From: an uncultured Clostridia bacterium
GTDB taxonomy: Bacteria > Bacillota > Clostridia > Christensenellales > Pumilibacteraceae
DNA length: 36,388 nucleotides
Reading direction: 5' to 3'
Assembly (NCBI GenBank): GCA_934229275.1
Contig: CAKQDN010000020.1
Coordinates: 1-36,388, forward strand
Every line of letters starts with the position of its first letter. The first letter of the stretch is position 1. Both the position numbers and the translations under genes were made by a program. This document shows positions 24,264 through 32,576 of this stretch, piece after piece. A model generated the notes under the pieces. That model was not told where the DNA came from, made no database searches, and saw only the letters and a list, made by a program, of their open reading frames with translations.

Positions 24264-24303
24264 TTACCGGGCAGAAAAATCACGCCCTCAGGAGGTCGAA
24301 ACC

Positions 24304-25977
24304 GTGAAATATCTCACCGACATCGAAATAGCGCAGAACTATAAAATGCAGCCGATAACCGAAATAGCCGCTAAAATCGGCATAAACGAAGAGTACGTCG
24401 AGCAGTACGGCAAGTACAAGGCTAAAATCGACGATAAATGGCTGCGCGACTGCGACGAAAAGGACGGAAAACTCGTTCTCGTCACCGCAATCACGCCCAC
24501 GCCTGCCGGCGAAGGCAAAACTACCACGACCATCGGACTCAGCGACGCCATGAACCTCATCGGCAAGAAAACGGCTGTCGCCCTTCGCGAGCCGTCGCTC
24601 GGACCCGTGTTCGGAATAAAAGGCGGAGCGGCAGGCGGCGGATATTCGCAAGTCGTGCCGATGGAGGACATAAACCTGCATTTTACCGGCGATTTTCACG
24701 CGATAGGAGCAGCGAACAATCTGCTTGCGGCAATGCTCGACAATCACATCTATCAGGGAAACGCGCTCGGTATCGACCCTAGAAAAATCACCTGGAAACG
24801 CTGCGTGGACATGAACGACCGCCAACTGCGCTTCGTTGTGGACGGTCTGGGCGGCAAGACTAACGGAGTCCCGCGCGAGGACGGCTACGATATTACCGTC
24901 GCGTCCGAAATAATGGCGGTATTCTGCCTTGCAAGCGACATGCGCGACCTTAAAGAGCGGCTCGGAAGAATAGTCGTTGCCTATACCTACGACGATAAGC
25001 CGGTCACCGCACGCGACCTTAAAGCGGTTGGAGCGATGGCAGCCCTACTTAAAGACGCGATAAAGCCCAACCTCGTGCAAACTCTCGGCGGAACGCCTGC
25101 GTTCGTGCACGGCGGACCGTTTGCCAACATCGCTCACGGCTGCAACTCGGTTATTGCTACGCGTATGGCGCTCAAAGCCGCCGACTACGCCGTAACCGAA
25201 GCCGGATTCGGCGCCGACCTCGGAGCGGAAAAATTTCTAGATATCAAGTGCCGCGCGGCAGGATTAAAACCCGACGCCGTCGTGCTTGTCGCCACCGTCC
25301 GTGCGCTCAAAATGCACGGAGGAGCAAATAAAGCCGATCTTGCCCGTGAGGATCTCGACGCTCTCGAAAAGGGACTGCCGAACCTTATGCGCCATCTCGA
25401 TAACATAACGAACGTTTATCGTCTGCCCTGCGTGGTTGCGATAAACCGATTCCCCACCGATACCGACGCGGAAATTCGCGCGGTCATCGAAAAATGCAAA
25501 GCGGCAGGCGTGAACGTTCGTCTGTCCACCGTGTGGGCGGACGGCGGCAAAGGCGGAGTCGAACTCGCCGAAGAGGTCGTTCGTCTGTGCGAAAAGAAAA
25601 ACGATTTCACTTTCGCCTACGACCTTAGCGGAGGAATAAAAAACCGCATCGAAACGCTGGTTAAAAGAATATATCGCGGCAGCGGAATAAACGTAAGCAA
25701 AGCCGCCGAAAAACAGATCGAATCGCTCGAAAAGCAGGGCTACGGCAACCTGCCCGTCTGCGTTGCGAAAACGCAGTACAGTTTTTCCGACGACCCGACT
25801 CTTATTTGCGCGCCCGAAAACTTCACCGTAAACGTCAAAAACGTCAAGGTGTCCTCGGGAGCCGGCTTTATAGTCGTCCTCACCGGCGACGTCATGACCA
25901 TGCCGGGGCTTCCCAAAGTCCCTGCCGCCGAGAACATCGACGTGGACGAAAACGGCAGAATAAGCGGCTTGTTCTGA
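24304..25977 (+). CDS. fhs: Formate--tetrahydrofolate ligase
   Basis: Fhs makes 10-formyl-tetrahydrofolate from formate, tetrahydrofolate and ATP. It serves purine synthesis and, in acetogens, the methyl branch of the Wood-Ljungdahl pathway. The ATP loop is TPTPAGEGKTTTT (64-76), followed by REPSLGPVFGIKGGAAGGG, FTGDFHAIGAANNLLAAMLDN and TEAGFGADLGAEKF. Length 557 is normal. The start is GTG at 24304 with AGGAGG upstream; no ATG fits the conserved N-terminus. No other acetogenesis genes are visible, so autotrophy cannot be inferred. Confidence 0.97.
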   Translation: MKYLTDIEIAQNYKMQPITEIAAKIGINEEYVEQYGKYKAKIDDKWLRDCDEKDGKLVLVTAITPTPAGEGKTTTTIGLSDAMNLIGKKTAVALREPSLGPVFGIKGGAAGGGYSQVVPMEDINLHFTGDFHAIGAANNLLAAMLDNHIYQGNALGIDPRKITWKRCVDMNDRQLRFVVDGLGGKTNGVPREDGYDITVASEIMAVFCLASDMRDLKERLGRIVVAYTYDDKPVTARDLKAVGAMAALLKDAIKPNLVQTLGGTPAFVHGGPFANIAHGCNSVIATRMALKAADYAVTEAGFGADLGAEKFLDIKCRAAGLKPDAVVLVATVRALKMHGGANKADLAREDLDALEKGLPNLMRHLDNITNVYRLPCVVAINRFPTDTDAEIRAVIEKCKAAGVNVRLSTVWADGGKGGVELAEEVVRLCEKKNDFTFAYDLSGGIKNRIETLVKRIYRGSGINVSKAAEKQIESLEKQGYGNLPVCVAKTQYSFSDDPTLICAPENFTVNVKNVKVSSGAGFIVVLTGDVMTMPGLPKVPAAENIDVDENGRISGLF

Positions 25978-26021
25978 TATTCGGAGCAAACAAAAAACAA
26001 TTTTCAGCAAAAAAAACAGCA

Positions 26022-26053
26022 CTTGAAAGATGACGTTTCCGGTGCTGTTTTTC
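26022..26053 (+). terminator. Bidirectional terminator after fhs
   Basis: AAAAACAGCAC pairs with GTGCTGTTTTT (26042-26052). T-tracts lie on both strands, so it can stop fhs transcription on the plus strand and a short minus-strand RNA from the promoter near 26115-26144. Confidence 0.88.
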
Positions 26054-26114
26054 TTTGTTTTTGGCAAAAAAATGTTCATCGAATAATCTATTCGGTGAAC
26101 ACATTCCATATCAT

Positions 26115-26144
26115 ATAATACCACAAATAGGTTTTTATTGTCAA
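26115..26144 (-). promoter_or_regulatory. Minus-strand promoter inside the inverted-repeat element
   Basis: On the minus strand, TTGACA (26139-26144), an 18-nt spacer and TATTAT (26115-26120). A transcript would begin near 26108 and almost at once form the left-arm hairpin followed by T7, then reach the 26022-26053 terminator. Confidence 0.55.
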
Positions 26145-26161
26145 TTAAATTTATTCAATGT

Positions 26162-26192
26162 TTGATAGAATTATCAAAAAGCCGCTTTTAAT
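26162..26192 (+). promoter_or_regulatory. Weak candidate promoter for the TasA-like gene
   Basis: TTGATA (26162-26167), a long 19-nt spacer and TTTAAT (26187-26192). Transcripts would carry the right-arm stem (TTTGTTCA/TGAACAAA) in a 5' leader of about 90 nt before AAGGAG and the ATG. Confidence 0.35.
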
Positions 26193-26289
26193 CGGGCTAA
26201 ATAAGCAGTTTGTTCACCGAATAGATTAGTTTATGAACAAATAAAAAAGTCGCGGTGTATGCAAATACTAAAAAAGGAGTAGTAAAAAT

Positions 26290-28266
26290 ATGAAAAAACT
26301 GCTTAAAAGCAAGACTTTTCTGGGCGCGATACTCAGCATCGCTCTTTGTATGAGTCTTATTGCCGGTGCGACGTTCGCAATTTTTACGAGTGAAGCAAAG
26401 ACCAATATCGTTGTCAAAAGCGGTAAAGTAGACGTTGTCGCGACGGTCAACAATATCAAGTTGTACTCGCATGAAAACATCGACGTGAAAACCGGGGAAG
26501 GCACGAAAAAAGATCTCGAAGGCATGACCTTCCTTACCGGCGGAACCGCCGAGTACAGTAACGGCACTTTCACCCTTGACAAAATCGTCCCGGGCGACGG
26601 CGTGACTTTCGACATTAAGGTTACCAACAATTCCAACGTTGACAGCAAATATCGCGTAGTCGTTTCCAACGCAACCGAAGGCAGCGATTTATCGGATCAA
26701 CTCGAAATCAAGGTAAACAACGGCACCTGGGGCGTGTGGAACGACCTTGCTGCCGGTGAAGAAATCCCTGCAATTCCCGTTTCTATCGAACTTCCTGCTT
26801 CGGTTGGCGATAAATGGCAGGATAAAACCATTAAGTTTGCCGTAACCGTAGAGGCTGTTCAGGGCAACGCCGCAGTCGTAGACGAATATCCCGTAACTGC
26901 CGCAACCGCCGTAACCGTTAACGAGGACAACACTACTGCAGAGGAAACGATAATCGCCTCTGCCGGCAAAGTCGGCTTGCTTAACGTTGCAAAGGCAACC
27001 GTTCCTTCGGGCGCAAAGGTAGAAGAGGGCGCAACCAAACTCGAACTGAGCGTTAAAAAGACTACGGTTCCCGCTAATTTCACGGTTGAAATTACGCAGA
27101 ACGAACCTAAGGCGCTGAATATTCACATGGAAGGTCTTGCTTCTGATAACGATCAACTTGTAAAAGTTGAATTCCTTATCGAAAAAGGTCTGTCGCTCGT
27201 CGAAATCGATCATAGCGGTAGAAAAATGAGCCGTTGCAGCGCGATGAAATGGCTTGACGAGGATCAGGAATTCTATTACGATGCAGCCACCGGTCTTGTT
27301 ACCATGCTCACGAAAAACTTCTCGACGTTTACTTATACGTCCGATAAGTTCCAGTGGGATAACAAAAAAGCCGATGGATACGCAACTCCCGTCGACGCCG
27401 AAAACAAGGTTATAACCGTGGCTTCGGCTGCAGAACTTGCTCTGTTCAAATATCAGGTCACCGACGAAAAAGTAGATTACAACGGCTACACGCTTAACAT
27501 AACCGAAGATATCGATTTAGGTGCCGGTTTCTGGCGTCCTATTAACCCTGTAAATAACCTTACTATCAACGGTAACGGTCATACCATTAGCAACTTGCTT
27601 GTTCGTTCTTATTTCCTTTATAGCGGCGGTTCGGCTTACGGCTTTGCTTTTATCGGTAACGCAAAAGGAACGCTTACGATAAAGGATCTGGCTTTTGACG
27701 GAGCCGATGTAGCAATGGGAAAAGGCTATGAAAAAAGTTTTGTCGGCAACGTTGGCGGCGTAGTGGTTGCTTATACTTACGGAACGACCCTGTTCGAAAA
27801 CGTAAGCGTTATCGGCAGCAAAGTGTACGGCTACGGAAAACTCGGTTGCTTGCTCGGTATGGGTGCAACTCCCGGCGTGAGCGTAACGTTTAAAAACTGC
27901 GTTTCCAGGGATAACACCATTTACGGCGGATATAACCTCGGCGGTCTTGCCGGTAATATTCAGCGTAAAGACGGCGTAGACAATGCAAAAGTCGAAAACT
28001 GCACCGTTGAAAACATAACCGTAAATTACGATCCGAAAGCAAAGTTTATCGACCTCGAAAACGTTAACGCTACTTATAAGAGCAACGATAAATCCGACGG
28101 AGAAGACGTAGTAAGAACTGTTTCCGGCAAATGGTTGGTTCGTAACGGTTACTTCTGGGGAACTTATGGCGATTATTATGTTTCCTACGGCAATAGCAGT
28201 TACGATGCTCCCGTTGAAGGTTATACCGAAAAAATTGCCAACAGCGAGTATTTCGTAAACAAATAA
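26290..28266 (+). CDS. SipW-type secreted surface protein: TasA-like domain plus beta-helix region
   Basis: Residues 1-35 form a SipW-dependent-type signal (KSKTFLGAILSIALCMSLIAGATFAIFTSEAKTN), the leader of TasA/camelysin biofilm-fibre proteins. Residues about 35-195 look like the TasA/camelysin beta-sandwich (VVKSGKVDVVATV, DKIVPGDGVTFDIKVTNNSNVDSKYRV). A middle beta-rich part (about 195-370) follows. From about residue 385 to 600 come right-handed beta-helix-like strands (LTINGNGHTISNLLV, GTLTIKDLAFDGADV, VTFKNCVSRDNTI, NLGGLAGN, VENCTVENITV). At 658 residues it is far longer than TasA. Role inferred: an exported cell-surface or matrix protein. Codons are richer in GTT/CTT/GGT/GTA than in neighbours. 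The SipW peptidase gene is not in the window. AAGGAG precedes ATG 26290. Confidence 0.85.
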   Translation: MKKLLKSKTFLGAILSIALCMSLIAGATFAIFTSEAKTNIVVKSGKVDVVATVNNIKLYSHENIDVKTGEGTKKDLEGMTFLTGGTAEYSNGTFTLDKIVPGDGVTFDIKVTNNSNVDSKYRVVVSNATEGSDLSDQLEIKVNNGTWGVWNDLAAGEEIPAIPVSIELPASVGDKWQDKTIKFAVTVEAVQGNAAVVDEYPVTAATAVTVNEDNTTAEETIIASAGKVGLLNVAKATVPSGAKVEEGATKLELSVKKTTVPANFTVEITQNEPKALNIHMEGLASDNDQLVKVEFLIEKGLSLVEIDHSGRKMSRCSAMKWLDEDQEFYYDAATGLVTMLTKNFSTFTYTSDKFQWDNKKADGYATPVDAENKVITVASAAELALFKYQVTDEKVDYNGYTLNITEDIDLGAGFWRPINPVNNLTINGNGHTISNLLVRSYFLYSGGSAYGFAFIGNAKGTLTIKDLAFDGADVAMGKGYEKSFVGNVGGVVVAYTYGTTLFENVSVIGSKVYGYGKLGCLLGMGATPGVSVTFKNCVSRDNTIYGGYNLGGLAGNIQRKDGVDNAKVENCTVENITVNYDPKAKFIDLENVNATYKSNDKSDGEDVVRTVSGKWLVRNGYFWGTYGDYYVSYGNSSYDAPVEGYTEKIANSEYFVNK

Positions 28267-28297
28267 TCGGACGAAAAATTCAAATCTAATAACGGTA

Positions 28298-28333
28298 AAA
28301 AATACCCACCCGATATGCAGGGTGGGTATTTTT
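28298..28333. terminator. Bidirectional terminator shared by the TasA-like gene and dut
   Basis: AAAAATACCCACCC and GGGTGGGTATTTTT form a perfect 14-bp stem with an 8-nt loop (28312-28319). The symmetric A/T flanks let it stop transcription from both convergent genes. Confidence 0.93.
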
Positions 28334-28345
28334 CTGTTTATTTTT

Positions 28346-28822
28346 TTACTTTTTGTTCGTACTGCCGAAGCCGCCGTTCCGCTCAGCGGTGGCGTCGTCG
28401 TCGATCGTTTTGAAAAACTGCACGATAATGCCTTGCGCGAACGCCTCGCCTTTTTTCACCGAAAGCGTCTTGTTTTCCTTCGAATCGTTGGTGATTTTGA
28501 TAAAAATATGCCCTTCGTTATCCGAACCCGAATAGTCCGCGTCCACGACGCCCAGCGTGTTGTCCAGTTGCAGGCGGTACTTAAATCCGAGTCCGCTTCT
28601 CGGCGCGATTAACAGCACTTTGTCGTCGTCCAGAAGAACGCGTATTCCGGTCGGAACTTTAACGCTTTCGCCGGCAGTAAGCGAAAAGTTGAACGGCGAA
28701 AAAAAGTCGTAGCCCGCGCTGTTTTTCGTGGCGCGCCGCGGCAGTTTTACGTCCTCATATCCGCATTTGTCCGACATGTCGAGCGAAAAGCGATTTAATG
28801 ATATTTTTTCGAATTTATTCAT
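28346..28822 (-). CDS. dut: dUTP diphosphatase (dUTPase)
   Basis: Dut hydrolyses dUTP to dUMP, keeping uracil out of DNA and supplying dTMP synthesis. All five trimeric-dUTPase motifs are present in order: RRATKNSAGYDF, APRSGLGFK, GVVDADYSGSDNEG, KGEAFAQGIIV and the C-terminal ERNGGFGST that closes the active site. The protein has 158 residues, slightly longer than usual because of the N-terminal stretch MNKFEKISLNRFSLDMSDKC. Its ATG overlaps the stop of the araC gene by 4 nt (ATGA), so it is translated by coupling from the AraC mRNA. Confidence 0.96.
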   Translation of the reverse strand: MNKFEKISLNRFSLDMSDKCGYEDVKLPRRATKNSAGYDFFSPFNFSLTAGESVKVPTGIRVLLDDDKVLLIAPRSGLGFKYRLQLDNTLGVVDADYSGSDNEGHIFIKITNDSKENKTLSVKKGEAFAQGIIVQFFKTIDDDATAERNGGFGSTNKK

Positions 28823-29646
28823 GATTTTTTACCTCTTTTAGTGTTTTTCGGGGTTTTGTCTTTTGTGGGCGAATAGCCGAAGTACGCCTTGTGAGCACGG
28901 TAGAACGTGGTGTAGTCGTCGTAGCCGGCTTTTTCGGCGGCAGCGGCGAGCGTGTCGCCTTTCGCGACGAATTGGCGAACAGCGAAAAGCCGCTTCATCC
29001 GAACGTATTGCATTACGGGAATATCCAGATTTTTGCGAAAAGCGTGCTGAAGTGCCGATCGCGACGAGAATAAGCCTTTCGCGATGTCGTCGGTCGATTG
29101 AATATCGCTTAAATTATCGGAAATGTACCGTATCGCGCGCGAGCAGAGCGAATCGGTCTGCGCGTTTTGCTCGGTTTTCGGAGCGGACAGCAGCAGAAGA
29201 AAAATCTCGGTAAGTGCGGCGATCGCGTAAATAGCCGAGTGCGCCGCGTCCATATCACGGCAGAGCGAGAGAAATTCCTGCGCCTTTTTCGCGCTTTCGG
29301 GGTAACTTTCCGAAGGAAAATAATTGCCCAGAGCCGTAACTTCGTCCATAAATCCGGGGTATGGAAACAGGTTTTCGGAAAAACTGAACACCGCGCGGTC
29401 GTACGTTTTCATTCCCGACGGCTTTAAAAAATGGTATTTGCCGGGCGGAATGAGAATCGCGTCGCCGGATCCGACGCAATAAGTATTATCCTCGACGACG
29501 TATTCGCAGTTTGCCTGAACGAAAAAGATAAACTCGTATCCGTCGTGGCAGTGTTTTTCGAAACGCTCGCTTTCGGGATCGGAAATCTTAACTCTGTCCA
29601 TGGACAAATACGGACTTTCTATGCTTTTCAGAGTTTTGCTTACCAT
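28819..29646 (-). CDS. AraC-family transcriptional regulator (cupin + HTH)
   Basis: A 275-residue regulator. An N-terminal cupin sensor (about 20-100) has HCHDGYEFIFFVQ and the strand GDAILIPPGKYHF. The C-terminal double helix-turn-helix (about 170-265) includes IAKGLFSSRSALQHAFRK and AEKAGYDDYTTFYRAHKAYFGYSP. It is transcribed divergently from the sugar-acid operon, with 123 nt between the starts, and is its obvious candidate activator, sensing a hexuronate-derived ligand. No Shine-Dalgarno precedes the ATG, and the -10 box is 6 nt upstream. It overlaps dut by 4 nt. Confidence 0.9.
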   Translation of the reverse strand: MVSKTLKSIESPYLSMDRVKISDPESERFEKHCHDGYEFIFFVQANCEYVVEDNTYCVGSGDAILIPPGKYHFLKPSGMKTYDRAVFSFSENLFPYPGFMDEVTALGNYFPSESYPESAKKAQEFLSLCRDMDAAHSAIYAIAALTEIFLLLLSAPKTEQNAQTDSLCSRAIRYISDNLSDIQSTDDIAKGLFSSRSALQHAFRKNLDIPVMQYVRMKRLFAVRQFVAKGDTLAAAAEKAGYDDYTTFYRAHKAYFGYSPTKDKTPKNTKRGKKS

Positions 29647-29652
29647 ACTTTA

Positions 29653-29681
29653 ATTATACCACATAAATGCGCAAAATGCAA
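29653..29681 (-). promoter_or_regulatory. araC promoter positioned for a leaderless mRNA
   Basis: On the minus strand, TTGCAT (29676-29681), a 17-nt spacer and TATAAT (29653-29658), then only 6 nt (TAAAGT) before ATG 29646. Confidence 0.75.
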
Positions 29682-29710
29682 TGTTTTTTTGAAAAAAGAC
29701 TAAAATGCTA

Positions 29711-29739
29711 TTGATTAGTTCACGCTTTTGATGTATAAT
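29711..29739 (+). promoter_or_regulatory. Promoter of the sugar-acid operon
   Basis: TTGATT (29711-29716), a 17-nt spacer and TATAAT (29734-29739), with GGGAGG and ATG about 20-30 nt downstream. Its -35 lies 30 bp from the divergent araC -35, leaving room for a shared regulator site. Confidence 0.8.
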
Positions 29740-29769
29740 TCAAAAAAAGGTAAAAAGGGAGGCAAAATT

Positions 29770-30555
29770 ATGCTCATAGGAGCGCAATTGTTCACGGCGA
29801 GAAAATATCTTGATAGCAACGAGGGAATAGACGAGGCTTTTCGTAAGTCAAAAGAGGCAGGCTACGACTGCGTTCAGTATTCGGGCGCGCCCGACGGCGG
29901 CAACTTCGACCCCGTATTCTTGAAGAGCGTGATCGACAAATACGATCTTCCGGTCGTGTTGACTCACGTTTCGTTCGACAGACTTTCAGCCGAAACCGAA
30001 AACGAAATCGAAAAACACCTCGCAATCGGTTGCTGCAATATAGGAATAGGCGGCGTTCCGACCGAAAAACTGACCGACGAAGCAAAACTTCGCGAACTCG
30101 TCGCCGACCTCAACGAAATCACGAAAAAAATAACCGCTGCCGGCTGCAAATTCTATTATCACAACCACAGCATCGAGTTCTATCGTCTGCCGAACGGCAA
30201 AACGGTGTTCGACTACCTTGTCGAAAACGTCCCGGGCATGAACATAACGCTCGACACGCACTGGGTTCAGCGCGGCGGAGCGGACGTCGTCGACACGATA
30301 AACCGCCTGCACGGCAGACTGGAATGCGTTCATCTGAAAGACTATAAAATAAACGAGAAATGGGAAGCGAAGTTCGCTCCCGTCGGCGACGGCAATCTCA
30401 ATTGGGATAAGATTTTGCCTGCGTTCGAGAGTGCCGGAGCAAAATACGCGCTCGTTGAGCAGGACGACGCCGAGGACTACGGCGATCCGTTCGACTGCCT
30501 TGTAAGAAGCCGCGAAAATCTCGCTCATATGGGGTATCCGATATGCCGAAAATAA
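29770..30555 (+). CDS. Sugar phosphate isomerase/epimerase family protein (TIM barrel), copy 1
   Basis: A 261-residue member of the xylose-isomerase-like/AP-endonuclease-2 superfamily. The barrel is marked by MLIGAQLFTARKYL, VVLTHVSFD, KFYYHNHSIEF (metal-site His), ITLDTHWVQRGG and CVHLKDYK, with the metal-binding Glu late in ALVEQDD. Such enzymes isomerise or epimerise keto/aldo sugars or inositol-like acids; the exact substrate is unknown. GGGAGG precedes ATG 29770. It is the first gene of the operon and overlaps the second by 13 nt. Confidence 0.88.
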   Translation: MLIGAQLFTARKYLDSNEGIDEAFRKSKEAGYDCVQYSGAPDGGNFDPVFLKSVIDKYDLPVVLTHVSFDRLSAETENEIEKHLAIGCCNIGIGGVPTEKLTDEAKLRELVADLNEITKKITAAGCKFYYHNHSIEFYRLPNGKTVFDYLVENVPGMNITLDTHWVQRGGADVVDTINRLHGRLECVHLKDYKINEKWEAKFAPVGDGNLNWDKILPAFESAGAKYALVEQDDAEDYGDPFDCLVRSRENLAHMGYPICRK

Positions 30556-31412
30556 CTCTATGCGCCTTTGCCGACGAAAGCGGAGCAAACGTCGAAACGC
30601 AGATAGATAACCTCGTCGCAAACGGAATATATAACGTCGAACTCAGAAGCGCGGACGGAATGAACGTCGGCGACTTCACCGAGGAAAAAGCGCGCGAAGT
30701 ATACGAAAAATTCGTCGCCGCCGGAATTAAAGTGTGGTCGCTCGGCTCGCCGCTCGGCAAAATCGACGTAACCGAGCCGGAAGAAAAGCATTTTACGCTT
30801 CTTAAAAACCTCGTCCGCACGGCAAAAATCGTTAAAACCGATAAAATCCGCATGTTTTCCTATTTCATGAAGCGCGGCGAATACGATTTATACCGTGGCG
30901 AAGTAATTTCGCGCCTTAAAAGGATGACGGATTACGCGGCCGATAACGGAATAACGCTGTGCCACGAAAATGAATCGGAAATATTCGGCTCGACCGTCGA
31001 TAATTGCGCTCTCATCGCCGATGAAGTTCCCGGGATAAAAATCGTGTACGACCCGGCAAACTTTATCATGTGGGACGAGAATATCGACTACGCGCTCGAA
31101 GAACTGTTCGATAAAGCGTTTTATTTCCACATCAAAGACGTCATCCGCGCGAGCAAAACCATCGTCCCGGCAGGTTACGGCGACGGACAAATCGACCGCA
31201 TGATCAAAATGCTTGGTAGGGACGCGACGTTTACGCTTGAGCCGCACCTTCATGTGTTCGACGGCTACGGCAACATCGATAAAAAACAACTCAAAAACAA
31301 ATTTTCTTTCGACAGTCAGCCGCAGGCGTTCAAAGCCTCGGCGGATGCGTTCAAAACCGTTCTGAAAAACAACGGCTACAAAGAGGAGGACAAAGGTATA
31401 TGGAAAAAGTAA
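30543..31412 (+). CDS. Sugar phosphate isomerase/epimerase family protein (TIM barrel), copy 2
   Basis: A second, clearly different barrel of the same superfamily, 289 residues. Signposts are VWSLGSPLGKIDV, TLCHENESEIFG (metal Glu), IKIVYDPANFIMW, FYFHIKDV (metal His) and the C-terminal FTLEPHLHVFDGYG. It is a paralogue and not a duplicate of copy 1, so the pathway probably has two isomerisation or epimerisation steps. It overlaps both neighbours by 13 nt, which implies tight co-translation. Confidence 0.88.
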   Translation: MPKITLCAFADESGANVETQIDNLVANGIYNVELRSADGMNVGDFTEEKAREVYEKFVAAGIKVWSLGSPLGKIDVTEPEEKHFTLLKNLVRTAKIVKTDKIRMFSYFMKRGEYDLYRGEVISRLKRMTDYAADNGITLCHENESEIFGSTVDNCALIADEVPGIKIVYDPANFIMWDENIDYALEELFDKAFYFHIKDVIRASKTIVPAGYGDGQIDRMIKMLGRDATFTLEPHLHVFDGYGNIDKKQLKNKFSFDSQPQAFKASADAFKTVLKNNGYKEEDKGIWKK

Positions 31413-32572
31413 GATTCGGCGTCGTCGGCGTCGGCAACATGGGATCGCAGCATGCTCGTTCGCTGCACTCCGGGTTGGTTAAAAACGCAACGCTTGCCGC
31501 TATATGCGACGTCGACGAGAAAAAATTGTGTGGTTTTAAAAAAGAATTCGGAAGCGACGTCAAGTATTTTTCCGACGCTCGGACTATGTTCGACAGCGGA
31601 CTAATAGACTGCGTGATAATCGCGACTCCGCACTACTATCATCCGCCGCTGTCGATTGCGGCATTGAACGCAGGGCTTAACGTCGTGTGCGAAAAACCCG
31701 AGGGCGTATACACGAAACAGGTACGCGAATTAAACGAAGTCGCCGCAAAATCGGATAAAATCTTTGCAGTGATGTTCAATCAGCGCACCAACCCGGCGCA
31801 TATCTTGCTCCGCGATATGGTAAAAGACGGCAAAATCGGCGAACTAAAACGCCTTAATTGGATCATCACCAACTGGTACCGCACGCAGAGTTACTACGAC
31901 AGCGGAGCGTGGCGCGCGACCTGGACGGGCGAGGGCGGCGGAGTACTGTTCAATCAGTGTCCGCACCAACTCGACCTTCTGCAATGGATAGCCGGTATGA
32001 CGCCGTCGCGCGTTCGTGCGTTCTGTCGTTTCGGCAAGTGGCACGACATCGAAGTCGAGGATGACGTAACCGCGTATATGGAATTCCCCGGCGGCGCAAG
32101 CGGTTGTTTCGTCACCTGCACCGCGGATACGCCCGGCACCAACCGCCTCGAACTGCTCGGAACGGAAGGCAAACTCGTGTACGAAAACAACGTCGTAACC
32201 TATTATAAATTAAGCCAAAACGAGCGCGAATTCTGTAAAACCGCACCCGGCGGATTCGATCAGCCTGCTTTCACCGCCGAAACCGTGGGAATTCCGAAAG
32301 CCGAAGGAAGCGAGCATAACCGCGTACTGAATAACGTCGCAAACGCGATTTTGGGACTCGAGCCGCTGTTCATCGACGGCAAGGAGGGCGTAAACGGAGT
32401 GGCTCTCGCCGACGCAATGCTGCTTTCGACATGGCTGGATAAAACGGTGGAAATGCCGTTCGACGACGACCTCTATCTTGCCGAACTCGATAAACGCCGC
32501 GCGGCTTCCAGACGTAAGGAAAACGTAAGCGAGAAAACTTTTTCGCTCGACAACTCTTTTTCGAACAAATAA
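31400..32572 (+). CDS. Gfo/Idh/MocA-family sugar oxidoreductase, copy 1
   Basis: A 390-residue NAD(P)-dependent dehydrogenase. The N-terminal Rossmann fold has GVGNMG and CDVDEKKL, then VCEKPEG (the family EKP motif). The C-terminal sheet domain carries WTGEGGGVLFNQCPHQLDLLQW, where His is the likely catalytic residue. Family members oxidise or reduce ring hydroxyls of sugars, uronates and inositols. The C-terminal 30 residues are charged and low in complexity. It overlaps the upstream gene by 13 nt, and the next gene starts 4 nt after its stop. Confidence 0.92.
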   Translation: MEKVRFGVVGVGNMGSQHARSLHSGLVKNATLAAICDVDEKKLCGFKKEFGSDVKYFSDARTMFDSGLIDCVIIATPHYYHPPLSIAALNAGLNVVCEKPEGVYTKQVRELNEVAAKSDKIFAVMFNQRTNPAHILLRDMVKDGKIGELKRLNWIITNWYRTQSYYDSGAWRATWTGEGGGVLFNQCPHQLDLLQWIAGMTPSRVRAFCRFGKWHDIEVEDDVTAYMEFPGGASGCFVTCTADTPGTNRLELLGTEGKLVYENNVVTYYKLSQNEREFCKTAPGGFDQPAFTAETVGIPKAEGSEHNRVLNNVANAILGLEPLFIDGKEGVNGVALADAMLLSTWLDKTVEMPFDDDLYLAELDKRRAASRRKENVSEKTFSLDNSFSNK

Positions 32573-32576
32573 ATCT

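Larger units (their letters stand above)
26073..26239. repeat. 167-bp element bounded by about 29-bp inverted repeats
   Basis: The left end TGTTCATCGAATAATC continues to TTCGGTGAACA at 26101. The right end, from TGTTCACCGAATAGATTA at 26211 to TATGAACA at 26239, is its reverse complement, with an exact core of 18 bp (26084-26101 against 26211-26228). Each arm is also partly self-complementary. The interior is about 110 bp, AT-rich and without coding capacity. The form fits a miniature inverted-repeat element or a pair of regulator sites. The rest of the 26054-26289 gap holds only the promoters and ribosome binding site listed here. Confidence 0.7.

Noticed and set aside
26290..28266. The inverted-repeat element plus TasA-like gene considered as an insertion sequence
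   Set aside because: The gene encodes an exported surface protein, not a transposase, and the inverted repeats lie together upstream and do not flank it.
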